Positions 43,041 to 51,999 of a stretch of DNA of 64,000 nucleotides are shown one piece after another. The notes below the pieces were generated by a model. It searched no databases and was not told the DNA's origin. It saw nothing but the letters and a program-made list of their open reading frames with translations. This stretch comes from DAOPKN01 sp035391225. Its GTDB lineage: Bacteria > Thermotogota > Thermotogae > MWEM01. Numbering within the stretch: the stretch's first letter is position 1; each line of letters begins with the position of its first letter. Made by a program: the position numbers and the translations under genes. The stretch spans positions 29,990 to 93,989 of the forward strand of contig DAOPKN010000007.1 of the NCBI GenBank assembly GCA_035391225.1, in the 5' to 3' direction.

Positions 43041-44804
43041 CTACGAAGACATGGTTTTTTCCAAGAAGGCCTTGATTTCCTTGGCCAAGTTCTTTTCGTG
43101 CACGACTTGCGCGATTTCCTCTTCGCTTGCCCGGGAAATGCGCTCCATGCTTCCAAAATGCTTGAGCAAACGAAGCTTGCGCACCTTTCCGACCCCGGGA
43201 ATATCTTCCAGCCGGGATTGCCCCATCCTCTTGTCGCGCAGGAAAGAGTGGTAGGTGTTTGCGAAACGGTGCGACTCGTCTCGAACGGCCACCAGTACCC
43301 GGAGCGCGGGACTTTCGTGTGGCAACTGCAAGGGAGGGCGCTCGTCGGGGAAGATGATGGTTTCCTGTGCTTTTGCCAGCCCGATCATCTGGTACTCGGA
43401 ACAGTCCAATTCTCCCTCCAGCACCCCTTTCACCGCGCTCACCTGCCCCTCGCCTCCGTCGATCAGCAACAGATCCGGCAACGGATGCTTGGAGAAGCGG
43501 CGACGGGTGACAATGCGCATCGATTCAAAATCATCCGGGGCCTGCAGCGAAGTGATGCGGTAGCGTCGGTAGTCGGACTTCTGTGGCACACCGTTTTCGA
43601 AGCACACCACGGAAGCCACGGTGTACAGTCCCTGCGTATGGGCAATGTCGATTCCCTCGATCCGCTTGGGGAACTTTTTCAACCCCAACTGCACTTGCAA
43701 CTGCTTGAGCGAATCCCGGGAGACACGACGGTGCAACACCTCTTTTTGCAAGTTGGTCCGCGCGATTTGCAAAACGTTTTTTTCGCCCTCGCTGCGGGGT
43801 TTACCCACGAATTGCACACCCGTTAGCTCCTGCACGCTCGTGGAGAGGCGCACGCCTTCATCCAGGATGATCGAATCGGGCAGGTCGTTGTGGCGACCGA
43901 AGTAAAACTGCGCAAAAAACTCTTGCAAATCCATTTCCAAGGGAACATCGAGCGAAAGAAGGGCAAAAATCCTGCCCATTTTCATGCGCATCACCACGGC
44001 CTTTTCCTCCGAAAGGTCCAAGCAAAAGAAATCCTGGTTCTTGTTTTGCGGAAGAACCACGTATTGGGGCGAAAAAAGGGCATCCAGGTTCTTCAACAGG
44101 TCACGTATGGCCCCTGCCTTTTCAAACATCCAGTTTCGCGAGAGGAACTCCATCTTCTGCTCCAACAATTCCCGCAGGGAATCCACGTCACCCTCCAAGA
44201 AAGATGCCACTTCCTCCACCTTGTCACCATACTCCTCCACAGAAACCTTGCCGCAGGGCGCAGAGCACCTTCCCAGCGAATACTCCAGGCATGGTTTCGA
44301 CACCTTTTTCAGGTCATAGTCGCAGGGTCGAATGCCATAGGAACGGTAGAGGAGATCCAACACCTGGCGCACCATGTAGGCACTCGTGAAAGGTCCGAAG
44401 AAGCGTCCCTCTCCTTTTCGATTTCGCACCACCAGCAACCGGGGAAACTCCTCCTCGGTCAGGTGAATGTAGGGGTAGAAGCGGTTGTCTTTGAGCATCA
44501 CGTTGAAACGTGGCTTGTACTCGAAAATCAAGTTGGATTCGAGCAGCAACGCTTCCTTTTCGGAAGAGACCAGGATGTACTTCAGCTGGTCGGCCTCCCC
44601 CAGGATGCCCGAAATCTTGTGGGGCTCCGAGTTGGAGGGGCGGAAGTAGGAAAGGATGCGCTTGCGAAGGCTCTTGGCCTTTCCAATGTACACCGGTTTC
44701 TCCCGTTTCAAAAACAAGTACACTCCGGGTGTCTCGGGAAAGAAATCGGCTTGCTGGCGCAGCTTCTCCACCCTTGCATCTTCAGGAACTGGTTGTTGTG
44801 TCAT
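43041..44804 (-). CDS. uvrC: Excinuclease ABC subunit C
   Basis: A 587-residue UvrC. The N-terminal GIY-YIG nuclease is GVYLFLKREKPVYIGKAKSL, a cysteine cluster is CDYDLKKVSKPCLEYSLGRC, the UVR domain near residues 200-240 binds UvrB, the RNase H-like second nuclease contains EGIDIAHTQG and LLIDGGEGQVSA, and the C-terminal helix-hairpin-helix is LEDIPGVGKVRKLRLLKHFG. It cuts DNA on both sides of a lesion. The ATG at 44804 overlaps the rarA stop by four bases; the longer open frame upstream is not coding. Confidence 0.97.
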   Translation of the reverse strand: MTQQPVPEDARVEKLRQQADFFPETPGVYLFLKREKPVYIGKAKSLRKRILSYFRPSNSEPHKISGILGEADQLKYILVSSEKEALLLESNLIFEYKPRFNVMLKDNRFYPYIHLTEEEFPRLLVVRNRKGEGRFFGPFTSAYMVRQVLDLLYRSYGIRPCDYDLKKVSKPCLEYSLGRCSAPCGKVSVEEYGDKVEEVASFLEGDVDSLRELLEQKMEFLSRNWMFEKAGAIRDLLKNLDALFSPQYVVLPQNKNQDFFCLDLSEEKAVVMRMKMGRIFALLSLDVPLEMDLQEFFAQFYFGRHNDLPDSIILDEGVRLSTSVQELTGVQFVGKPRSEGEKNVLQIARTNLQKEVLHRRVSRDSLKQLQVQLGLKKFPKRIEGIDIAHTQGLYTVASVVCFENGVPQKSDYRRYRITSLQAPDDFESMRIVTRRRFSKHPLPDLLLIDGGEGQVSAVKGVLEGELDCSEYQMIGLAKAQETIIFPDERPPLQLPHESPALRVLVAVRDESHRFANTYHSFLRDKRMGQSRLEDIPGVGKVRKLRLLKHFGSMERISRASEEEIAQVVHEKNLAKEIKAFLEKTMSS

Positions 44805-46117
44805 TTTTCCTCCGGGTAATCCCGAACCCAAATGCGGGATAGGTATTCCCGAATTTTCTTTTCCTTGCCTCTTTCGGAGGGCACGTAAAACAGCACACCC
44901 TCGATTTCCTCCGGCAAGCAAGACTCCCGGCGGAATGCCCCCTTCTCCTCGTGGGGATAATGGTAGTCCGCACCGTAGCCTTGGGATTTGAGGAAAGCCG
45001 TCACGGGGTTGCGCAGCTTCAGCGGCACGGGCGTTTGTGGATGGCGTTCCACTTGCTCCTTTGCCAGTCCGTAAGCCTTGTACACCCGGTTGCTCTTCGG
45101 GGCGATGGCAAGGTACAGGGCGGCCTGCGCAAGGGAAGTCGTACACTCGGGCATACCGATGAAATGGGAGGCTTGGAAAGCCTGCACCGCCAACAGCATG
45201 GCATTGTTGTCGGCCAACCCCACGTCTTCGCTGGCGAAGCGAATCATGCGCCTGGCAAGGTAAAGAGGGTCTTCCCCTGCTTCCAGCATTCGTGCCATGT
45301 AATACACGGCCGCATCCGGGTCACTTGCGCGCATACTCTTGATAAAGGCGGAGATCAAATCGAAGTGTTCGTCCCCGTGCTTGCGGTACCGTGGGGTGCT
45401 CCGTTGCAAAACACGCGAAACGTCTTGCGTGGTGATGGTTTGCATCTCCGCAGGCTCCAGGGAACCCGCCAAGATTTCCACCTGGTTCAGCAGCGTGCGC
45501 GCATCACCGCCGCTCCAATCCACCATCCATTGCTGGGCTTCTGGATCCAGTACCGCGGAGGGGTGGGGTTTTTCCATTTCCCACGCGCGCTGCAGCAACC
45601 CCAGCAAATCTTGGTTAGCCAATGGCCGGAACGTAAAGACCTTGCATCGTGATAGCAGAGCGGGGTTCAGTTCGAAACTGGGGTTTTCGGTGGTCGCGCC
45701 CACCAAGATGATCTCGCCGTTCTCCACGTACGGCAGCAACACGTCTTGCTGCAGCTTGTTGAAGCGATGGATTTCATCCACGAAAACGATGGTACCGGGG
45801 ATATTCCGAGCGCTGCGCAAGGAAGCTTCCTCGAGTACCGGTTTCAACTGCGACATGCTGGAACGCGCCGCGGAAAAGTGGGTGAAGGGATGGGAGGTTT
45901 TCTTGGCTATGATATGCCCAACTGTTGTTTTTCCACACCCGGGAGGTCCATAAAAAATGCACGAAAACAGGCGATCCTCTTCGATCGCTTTTCGCAAAAC
46001 CGCACCTTTTGCAAGAACATGTTGCTGTCCCAGAACTGCATCCAATTCCCCGGGTCGCAACCGCTCCGCAAGCGGGATGCTACCCAGGGGAGACTTCCAC
46101 AAGTTTTCCTGGTCCAA
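44801..46117 (-). CDS. rarA: Replication-associated recombination protein RarA (MgsA) AAA+ ATPase
   Basis: A 438-residue clamp-loader-like ATPase. It begins PLAERLRPGELDAVLGQQH, with Walker A YGPPGCGKTT, Walker B TIVFVDEIHRFNK, sensor LVGATTENPSFELNPALLSRC and the C-terminal tetramerisation region (SMRASDPDAAVYYMARMLEAG). It acts at stalled forks and gaps. The start appears to be TTG at 46117 with AAAGGTGG in front. It lies between galE and uvrC. Confidence 0.94.
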   Translation of the reverse strand: MDQENLWKSPLGSIPLAERLRPGELDAVLGQQHVLAKGAVLRKAIEEDRLFSCIFYGPPGCGKTTVGHIIAKKTSHPFTHFSAARSSMSQLKPVLEEASLRSARNIPGTIVFVDEIHRFNKLQQDVLLPYVENGEIILVGATTENPSFELNPALLSRCKVFTFRPLANQDLLGLLQRAWEMEKPHPSAVLDPEAQQWMVDWSGGDARTLLNQVEILAGSLEPAEMQTITTQDVSRVLQRSTPRYRKHGDEHFDLISAFIKSMRASDPDAAVYYMARMLEAGEDPLYLARRMIRFASEDVGLADNNAMLLAVQAFQASHFIGMPECTTSLAQAALYLAIAPKSNRVYKAYGLAKEQVERHPQTPVPLKLRNPVTAFLKSQGYGADYHYPHEEKGAFRRESCLPEEIEGVLFYVPSERGKEKKIREYLSRIWVRDYPEEK

Positions 46118-46127
46118 AAAACCACCT

Positions 46128-47066
46128 TTACATCCCCAGGGTAGAGGAAAAATACTCGAACGTCTTGATCAAGCCCTGCTTGAGTGGCACCGCAGGTTGC
46201 CATCCCAGTTCTTGCTGGGCAAGCGTGGAATCCAACGCGCTCCTTCTGAGATCTCCGGGGCGGGCAGAACCATACACCGCGCTGGAATGGTAGCCGGTGA
46301 TCGCCTTGAGTTCCGCGAAAAGCCCGTTCACGGATGTCTCCACACCGGTACCCACGTTCAAAACTGCACCATCCGCATTGTGCATGGAAAGAAGGTTTGC
46401 GCGAACCACATCGTCCACGTACACGTAATCCCGGAAGTACTCACCATCCCCGTTAATGGTTACCGTTTCGTTTTTGATCATCTTTTCCGTGAAAATGGCC
46501 ACCACACCCGCTTCGCCGTGGGGGTTCTGACGAGGTCCATACACGTTGGCGTAGCGCAACGCGGTGAAGGGCAACCCGTACTCTTGCTGGAAAAAAGCAC
46601 AGTATGCTTCCCCCGCCATCTTGGAAATGCCGTACGGGGAGGAAGGCATGCGAGGTTCGGTTTCCGGGGTGGGAAATCGCGCAGGAGCATCACCGTACAT
46701 CACTCCACCAGACGAGGTAAAGATGAGCTTCTCCACGTGGTTTTCCACGCAGGCATGCAGGATGTTCACCGTGCCCATAATGTTGACCTTGGCATCGAAA
46801 CCCGGTTCTCTCACGGAACGGGAAACGCTGATTTGGGCAGCCAAGTGGAACACGAAATGCGGCTTGTGCACTTCGAAAAGGTGTCGTACCAGCGATGCAT
46901 CGCAGATATCCCCTTCGATAAGCTGGACATCCTTTCCAAAAAGATTCCTACGGGAGCCGGTGGAAAGGTCATCGAGCGCAACCACGTTGCATCCATCTCG
47001 AATCAGGGCATCGACAATGTGCGAACCAATAAAACCTGCGCCACCGGTTACCAGGGCTGTTTGCAT
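46128..47066 (-). CDS. galE: NAD-dependent epimerase, UDP-glucose 4-epimerase-like
   Basis: A 312-residue extended short-chain dehydrogenase. The NAD loop is VTGGAGFIGSHIVDAL, the substrate region FHLAAQISVSRSV, the catalytic S and YxxxK are in TSSGGVMYG and PYGISKMAGE, and RDYVYVDDVVRA is a nucleotide-sugar motif. It likely interconverts UDP-glucose and UDP-galactose, though other UDP-sugars are possible. The ATG at 47066 lies one base after the stop of the DtxR-family gene. Confidence 0.88.
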   Translation of the reverse strand: MQTALVTGGAGFIGSHIVDALIRDGCNVVALDDLSTGSRRNLFGKDVQLIEGDICDASLVRHLFEVHKPHFVFHLAAQISVSRSVREPGFDAKVNIMGTVNILHACVENHVEKLIFTSSGGVMYGDAPARFPTPETEPRMPSSPYGISKMAGEAYCAFFQQEYGLPFTALRYANVYGPRQNPHGEAGVVAIFTEKMIKNETVTINGDGEYFRDYVYVDDVVRANLLSMHNADGAVLNVGTGVETSVNGLFAELKAITGYHSSAVYGSARPGDLRRSALDSTLAQQELGWQPAVPLKQGLIKTFEYFSSTLGM

Positions 47067-47067
47067 G

Positions 47068-47523
47068 TTACCCTCCTTTTTGCTGCAAGAAATCCACCAG
47101 GTGCTGGCACGAGTTTGCCCGGTTGTGCTTCACATCCATCATGAGCCGGATAAACTCTTCGGTGCGCTGGCTTGCTTGCGGATCGAAGTAATGCTCGATC
47201 CGGCAGGATAGTTGGTCCGAGAGCTTCTCCGGCACACCCACCAACTCCACGAAAAACACATCCAGCAGTTCATGGATACGTGCCAACGTTCGCGCGCGTT
47301 CTTTACCCGTTTCGCTCAAAATGATCAAACCGTACTTCTCGTAATTCACCAGTTCCAAGTCTTTCAAGCGCTTCATCGCATTCGTGACGCTGGGCAGCGA
47401 CACGTTCAAACGCGCTGCGATATCCTTCACCCGCGCCACGGGTTCGGTATTCGTTATCTCGTATATGACTTTCAAGTAATCCTCAAGAGCAGGTGTAAGA
47501 GACTTCTTCCGTCCACGTCCCAC
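47068..47523 (-). CDS. DtxR/MntR-family metal-dependent regulator
   Basis: A 151-residue protein. The N-terminal winged helix (ALEDYLKVIYEITN, VARVKDIAARLNVSLPSVTNAMKRL) is followed by the metal-binding and dimerisation domain (ARTLARIHELLDVFFVELVGV, HYFDPQASQRTEEFI). It lacks the C-terminal SH3 domain of DtxR, so is of MntR length. It should repress genes in response to Mn2+ or Fe2+. The start is GTG at 47523 with AGGAGGTGGG in front. It heads a run of envelope and repair genes rather than metal genes. Confidence 0.87.
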   Translation of the reverse strand: MGRGRKKSLTPALEDYLKVIYEITNTEPVARVKDIAARLNVSLPSVTNAMKRLKDLELVNYEKYGLIILSETGKERARTLARIHELLDVFFVELVGVPEKLSDQLSCRIEHYFDPQASQRTEEFIRLMMDVKHNRANSCQHLVDFLQQKGG

Positions 47524-47585
47524 GTTCCCACCTCCTGGTTAACTGGCATAAATAAGGTTCATCCCGGAATAAACCCCATAAATGA

Positions 47586-47591
47586 ATTATA
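47586..47591 (-). promoter_or_regulatory. -10 box upstream of the DtxR-family gene
   Basis: TATAAT on the minus strand, with TGT directly before it (extended -10), about 63 bases before the GTG start. It should drive the regulator-galE-rarA-uvrC-lpt run. Confidence 0.6.
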
Positions 47592-47625
47592 ACATACAAA
47601 AAGACGAAAAGTCCTCCCGGGGTTT

Positions 47626-48420
47626 TCAAGAGGATGGGATCCAGATCCGGTACTTCTGCAGGGGATTGGAGATCGTTTTCGCATCCATCTGCGCCATCTT
47701 GGTGTTGCCGAAACTAAAGAAAACCAAGTAGGTTCTCTCGTAGTTGCCGGAAGAAACCTGGAAATTGGTGCTGATTTCAAAGGTCTTCTCACTCACGGCA
47801 ACTTGCGGGGTTTTGAAGTAATAGAAGAGCTCGGACGAGAGCCCCGGGGGAACGTTCTTGGCGAAAACGGTTTCCCCGGAGGAGTTCTTGATTTGCACCC
47901 ACACGTCCTCCGAGCCAGAAACGAACAACCGCATCATTCCGACCTTGCTAAAATCTCGAGACTGCGCTTGCACAAGGATATCGGAAAGGCTCACCGTGTG
48001 GTTTTCCAGAAGGTTGGCCGCAACGATGAAACGGGCAAGCTGCCCATCGGTGGCAAGGAACTTGTCGTACGCATCCACCTTCTTCGCCATTTGCGCCACC
48101 TGGGCTTGCACCTGGTTCTTATACGTGGAGAATTGCTGCTGCATTTTCCGGTTTTCCTCCACCACTTTCAAAAACGAGAGTAGGGAAAAGGCAAGGGCCA
48201 CGCAAAGCCCCAAAACTACCACGAACCAGCCAAGGGAAGGAGTTGCCCGGGAAGAACGGGCTGGTCGCGTTTTCCTATGTTTGGGCGCTGCCTTTCGATC
48301 CGGGGAAGGGGGTGGCGGCGTACTTCCTTGCACTTGGAGCTCGTCATCCGCGGGGGAAGGGCTTGGTTGCTTTTGTTTGGGCCTGTTTTCCACGGGCCTA
48401 TGTCCCGGCATGTAGGCCAT
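47626..48420 (-). CDS. Single-pass membrane protein coupled to a sigma factor
   Basis: A 264-residue protein I do not recognise. Residues 1-60 are rich in P, K and S and likely cytoplasmic; one membrane helix follows (WFVVVLGLCVALAFSLLSFL, about 63-83), then a short coiled coil and an outer domain of about 150 residues predicted mostly beta (VWVQIKNSSGETVFAKNVPPG). The ATG at 48420 overlaps the stop of the sigma factor gene (TGATG), with GGAGGTGGA in front, so the two are coupled. An anti-sigma or effector role is possible but lacks family support. Confidence 0.65.
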   Translation of the reverse strand: MAYMPGHRPVENRPKQKQPSPSPADDELQVQGSTPPPPSPDRKAAPKHRKTRPARSSRATPSLGWFVVVLGLCVALAFSLLSFLKVVEENRKMQQQFSTYKNQVQAQVAQMAKKVDAYDKFLATDGQLARFIVAANLLENHTVSLSDILVQAQSRDFSKVGMMRLFVSGSEDVWVQIKNSSGETVFAKNVPPGLSSELFYYFKTPQVAVSEKTFEISTNFQVSSGNYERTYLVFFSFGNTKMAQMDAKTISNPLQKYRIWIPSS

Positions 48421-49079
48421 CAACTCCACCTCCGAATCCATTCCTGGGAATTTTCGACGAAACTGTTCTCCTCGCGGAACAGCACCTTGATTTTCTTCCT
48501 GCACTTTTGGATCACGTTGTCCACCTTCTTGCTCTTGATCTGTAGCGCCTCCCCGATCTCCTCGTACGTCATCGACATCAGGTACAACTCAAAGATTTTG
48601 CGTTCCAGCGGGGAAAGGGCTTGTAGCAGTTGCGCCATCACCTTTTCGATGAGGAACTCTTTGAGAAAGGTGTTTTCTTCCGCAGTAGAGGGATCCTCCA
48701 GGTAGTAGCTACCATCCTCCTCCTCTTCCCGCCCCGGGAACGTCGCGTCGATGGACATGGAATCGGACAACACTTGGTTCTTCTTCCGGTTGAGGAAGGT
48801 TAAGAACGTCTTGATCTCCGAATGGATATTGGTCCAGGCAAACGTGTTGAAATTGGCTTCCCGGTCATCCCGGTAGTAGTAAACCGCTTTGAGCAGGCCC
48901 ACGTAGCCATTCTGGATTATATCACTTTTTTCCGCCCAGGTTCCGAAATACTGGTTGGCGAGGCGCATCACCATGTGGGCATACCGTTCCACGATCAACG
49001 CCAGGGCTTCGTGCACCCCATCCTGGGCATATCCTACCAGTTCGTTGATACGTAGTTTTCGAAGACGGTATTCAATCAT
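48420..49079 (-). CDS. RNA polymerase sigma factor, sigma-70 family (SigH-like)
   Basis: A 219-residue sigma factor with regions 2 and 4. Region 2 is ALIVERYAHMVMRLANQYFG, SDIIQNGYVGLLKAVYYYRD and FNTFAWTNIHSEIKTFL; region 4 is LSPLERKIFELYLMSMTYEEIGEAL and the recognition helix KSKKVDNVIQKCRKKIK. The acidic linker (GREEEEDGSYYLEDPS) is unusual. It lacks regions 1.1 and 3 and so is an alternative factor, closest in layout to SigH/Spo0H. The ATG at 49079 follows the transporter stop by one base. Confidence 0.88.
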   Translation of the reverse strand: MIEYRLRKLRINELVGYAQDGVHEALALIVERYAHMVMRLANQYFGTWAEKSDIIQNGYVGLLKAVYYYRDDREANFNTFAWTNIHSEIKTFLTFLNRKKNQVLSDSMSIDATFPGREEEEDGSYYLEDPSTAEENTFLKEFLIEKVMAQLLQALSPLERKIFELYLMSMTYEEIGEALQIKSKKVDNVIQKCRKKIKVLFREENSFVENSQEWIRRWS

Positions 49080-49080
49080 G

Positions 49081-49989
49081 TTAAGAACGAATCCTTTTTG
49101 CTTTTTTCTCGGAGAGGAACAGCCCCGAAAGGATCAACACTCCCCCACTGAGCGTGAGAACGTGCGGAAAACGGTGCAAAAGCAATCCCTCTACGAGAGC
49201 GGTCACCACGGGCATGGCGTAAATGGCGTTGGTAGTGGTACGTGGCCCCAACTCCTGGATCGCCCGGTTCCAAAAAAAATACCCCAGCGCGGAACAAAAC
49301 AACCCCAGGTAGAGCAAACCCACCCATAACAAGGGCGAATGGACGAACACCTCCCCGTGCACTTGGCCGTTCGCGATTTCCCAACCCGCGAAGGGAAGGA
49401 AAAACAAGAAGCCCCAAAATGTCATTACGCGTGTCACTCCCAGCGGGTTCCGCCGTCCTTGCTTCTCTCCCTCTTTTTCGATGCGCATCATGTAATGCGT
49501 GTAAAACACCCACGAAAACGCTGCACCCAGGATCAAAAGGTCACCCAGGGGGTTGAGTGCCAACACGAAATGCCCGCTTAGCACAACCAGGGCGACGCCG
49601 CAAAAGGCCAAAAGCCCACCCCACAATTGCTGGGACAAAACGGGACTACGGTGAACCAACCGGAGGTAGAACAGGTTCATCAAAGGTATGGTGCTGATGA
49701 TGAGCACCGCGTTGGTGGGAGTGGTGAATAGCAGCGCGGAATTCTCGAACACGAAGTACATGGTGATTCCCCAAAAGCCCGCGAAAACGAGATCCAAGGG
49801 TTTTCCATAGGGCCTTCCCCGCGAAAAGAGGCGCAACGCGACCCAAGCGAGGAAGAAGCGCACCGTGGCCGCGAAAAAGGGCGGGACCACGCCCACGACC
49901 AGTTTCGTGGCAACGAAAGACGCCCCCCAAAAGAACGCGGTGGACCAAAGGAAAATCCAAGCAATCCACTTGGAAACGGAGCCTTTCAC
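49081..49989 (-). CDS. EamA/DMT-superfamily transporter
   Basis: A 302-residue inner-membrane protein with ten predicted helices in two EamA repeats (WSTAFFWGASFVATKLVVG and LLILGAAFSWVFYTHYMMRI), the second ending GLLLHRFPHVLTLSGGVLIL. Such transporters export metabolites or amino acids; the substrate is unknown. I chose the GTG at 49989, with GGAGG eight bases upstream; the longer frame lies inside the RNase P RNA gene. It follows that RNA by about 20 bases. Confidence 0.88.
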   Translation of the reverse strand: MKGSVSKWIAWIFLWSTAFFWGASFVATKLVVGVVPPFFAATVRFFLAWVALRLFSRGRPYGKPLDLVFAGFWGITMYFVFENSALLFTTPTNAVLIISTIPLMNLFYLRLVHRSPVLSQQLWGGLLAFCGVALVVLSGHFVLALNPLGDLLILGAAFSWVFYTHYMMRIEKEGEKQGRRNPLGVTRVMTFWGFLFFLPFAGWEIANGQVHGEVFVHSPLLWVGLLYLGLFCSALGYFFWNRAIQELGPRTTTNAIYAMPVVTALVEGLLLHRFPHVLTLSGGVLILSGLFLSEKKAKRIRS

Positions 49990-50009
49990 GTTTTCCTCCA
50001 AGAAAAAAA

Positions 50010-50325
50010 GAAAGCGGAACGATAAGCCGGATTTTGTGATCGATGGCCATTTATCTTTGCAGCCTACCCGGAAGGGATTCGGCGGGCAACCTAATAACCC
50101 TTCCTGCTTGGCCTTGCTCATGGTGGGGGTTACCAGAACAATGGATTACTCCATTGCCGGTGAGCTCTTACCTCGCCTTTCCACCCTTGCCCACATGGGG
50201 CGGTTTCCGTTTCTATGGCCCTTTCCAGGGGTCTCCCCCTCCGGTTGTTAGCCGGCACCACGCCCTCAGAGTCCGGACTTTCCTCAAGCATGCCCTGCAT
50301 GCCTGCGACCACCTGTTCCGCTTTC
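50010..50325 (-). ncRNA. rnpB: RNase P RNA (bacterial type A)
   Basis: On the minus strand the RNA opens and closes with the P1 helix GAAAGCGGAAC/GTTCCGCTTTC. The universal blocks are present: GAGGAAAGTCCGGACTC near the 5' end, the AGGGTGGAAAGGCGAGGTAAGAGCTCACC region, AATCCATTGTTCTGGTAA, and ACAAAATCCGGCTTAT near the 3' end. It is the ribozyme that trims tRNA 5' ends. The gene starts at the base after the HAD phosphatase stop codon, and the P1 strand plus seven T may end transcription. Confidence 0.95.
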
Positions 50326-51162
50326 TTAAAATAGACGGGAAATGGCTTGGGCCACGCCGTCACTGTTGTTATCCGAAACCACGAGCTTGCATATCGCTTT
50401 CACCTCGGCCGGAGCGTTTGCCATGGCAACCGGCATACCCACCCGTTCCATCAGGGGAACATCGTTGAAGTTGTCTCCGATGAACACCGTGTTCTCCGCG
50501 GGTACCCCGAACAGGTCCAGCAACCGTTCAAAGGCAATTCCCTTGGAAACCTTGGGGCCAAAGAACTCCAAGAAACCGACACCTTCGATCACCGAAGACA
50601 TCACCACGCTGATCTGCTCGGAAAAGGTTCCCTGGGAAAAGTCCGAAAGCCGTTGCAATTCTTCCTGCCTTCCCACGATGGCCATTTGGGCGATGTGATC
50701 GCGTTGCTGCATTTCGTGGGAAAGATCCGCGACCATGCGCAACCGGAAGCGGTTCGCCTCCACGTAGCGACCAAAAGGCATCCCTCCCCAAAATTCACTC
50801 TGTGCCATGATATCCGGCAAATCCAAGAAACCGGAATACACGAGGGGGTGCAACTCCATTTGCAAGGCTTTTGCCAAGATTTCCCGCGCCACCTCGCTGC
50901 GAAGACCCACTTGGCGAAACACCTCCCCCGTGCCCAGGTTCATGATGAGGGCTCCGTTTTGGAACACTACCGGAACAGAGAGCTGCAGGTCTTCCACGAT
51001 ATCCTTTGCGGAGTGGAAGTTCCTCCCCGTGAAAATGGTGGCGGGGATCCCCCTGCGTAGCAATCCCGCGATAGCCTCGCGGTTTGCCGGGGAAATCTCC
51101 TTGGCATCGTCCAAAAGCGTTCCATCCAAGTCGGTGATAAACAGTCGATACTTTTGCTCCAT
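50326..51162 (-). CDS. Cof-type HAD-IIB phosphatase
   Basis: A 278-residue HAD hydrolase. Motif I is ITDLDGTLLDD with the nucleophile aspartate, motif II TIFTGRN, the lysine motif is in KVSKGIAFERLL and motif IV is FIGDNFNDVPLM. A type IIB cap lies in the middle. Such enzymes dephosphorylate sugar phosphates or cofactors such as FMN and PLP; the substrate is unknown. It begins three bases after the nitrilase-like gene and its stop abuts the RNase P RNA. Confidence 0.9.
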   Translation of the reverse strand: MEQKYRLFITDLDGTLLDDAKEISPANREAIAGLLRRGIPATIFTGRNFHSAKDIVEDLQLSVPVVFQNGALIMNLGTGEVFRQVGLRSEVAREILAKALQMELHPLVYSGFLDLPDIMAQSEFWGGMPFGRYVEANRFRLRMVADLSHEMQQRDHIAQMAIVGRQEELQRLSDFSQGTFSEQISVVMSSVIEGVGFLEFFGPKVSKGIAFERLLDLFGVPAENTVFIGDNFNDVPLMERVGMPVAMANAPAEVKAICKLVVSDNNSDGVAQAISRLF

Positions 51163-51165
51163 GAT

Positions 51166-51999
51166 CTATCCTTTCAAGTATTCCACGGAATGGATATCCT
51201 CTCGAAAATTGGAAAAGTACCCCGGGTACTCCCCTTGTTCCTGCATGCGATACTCCCCGATTCCCGCCAGGCGTACTTCTGCCACGATCATGCCTTCCTT
51301 CTCCAACGCATCTGCCAGGATTTCTCCCCGGTGCGTCAGGATGCGGCTATGGCCGTGAAACGAAAAGGCGGGGGAATGCTCGGTGGAAGGGAGCTCTCCC
51401 GGTTGGCAAGCGCTGGCGAAGAAAGCGCCATTTTCCATGCTTCGTGCCCGCGTGAGAACGTCGTACAACGGCCCCCGGCTTTTGCCGAAGGCAAATCCAC
51501 CCGCGAAACCCATGGCCCCTTCGCGCGCCAAGAGCCGAAACAACTCCGGGAACCCCAACTCGTAGCAAAGGAACACTCCTACGCTCCATTCCCGTGCCTG
51601 GAACAGCGTGTACACCCTCCCTGGGGTGAAAAGTGCTTTTTCCCCCCGGAAAAGGTGACACTTGTCCGCGAATCCACGGAGCCTTCCCTCCGAGGCGATC
51701 GCCATGGAATTGTACCATTTCCCGGATCGATTTTGTGCCATGCCCCCCATGACAACCGCCTGCAGTGCCGTGGATTGTTTTTCCATCCAGGATACAATCG
51801 CGTCACGGTGTTGCGCGCACACGTCCAGGAGCGCCGGGTCCCACGTATAGCCGCAGGCAAACAGCTCCGGCAACACCACCAGGTCCACCGGTTGCTCGAG
51901 CGTGCCCAACAAGCAACTTGCCTTTTGCAAGTTCGCTTCCACGTCCAAGGGGCGGGAAAGCATCTGGGCGCAAGCCACGCGAACAAGGGGCTGGTTCAA
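51166..51999 (-). CDS. Carbon-nitrogen hydrolase (nitrilase superfamily)
   Basis: A 277-residue nitrilase-fold amidase. The catalytic triad is visible: Glu in VVLPELFACGY, Lys in DKCHLFRGEK and Cys in FLCYELGFPEL. The N-terminus (VRVACAQMLSRPLDVEANL) is typical. It hydrolyses an amide, nitrile or carbamoyl bond. The probable start is the TTG at 51999, which overlaps the stop of the molybdenum hydroxylase gene by four bases (TTGA) and has GGGGGAG five bases upstream. Its link to that enzyme suggests action on the hydroxylated product, for example ring-derived amides; this is inference. Confidence 0.87.
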   Translation of the reverse strand: MNQPLVRVACAQMLSRPLDVEANLQKASCLLGTLEQPVDLVVLPELFACGYTWDPALLDVCAQHRDAIVSWMEKQSTALQAVVMGGMAQNRSGKWYNSMAIASEGRLRGFADKCHLFRGEKALFTPGRVYTLFQAREWSVGVFLCYELGFPELFRLLAREGAMGFAGGFAFGKSRGPLYDVLTRARSMENGAFFASACQPGELPSTEHSPAFSFHGHSRILTHRGEILADALEKEGMIVAEVRLAGIGEYRMQEQGEYPGYFSNFREDIHSVEYLKG

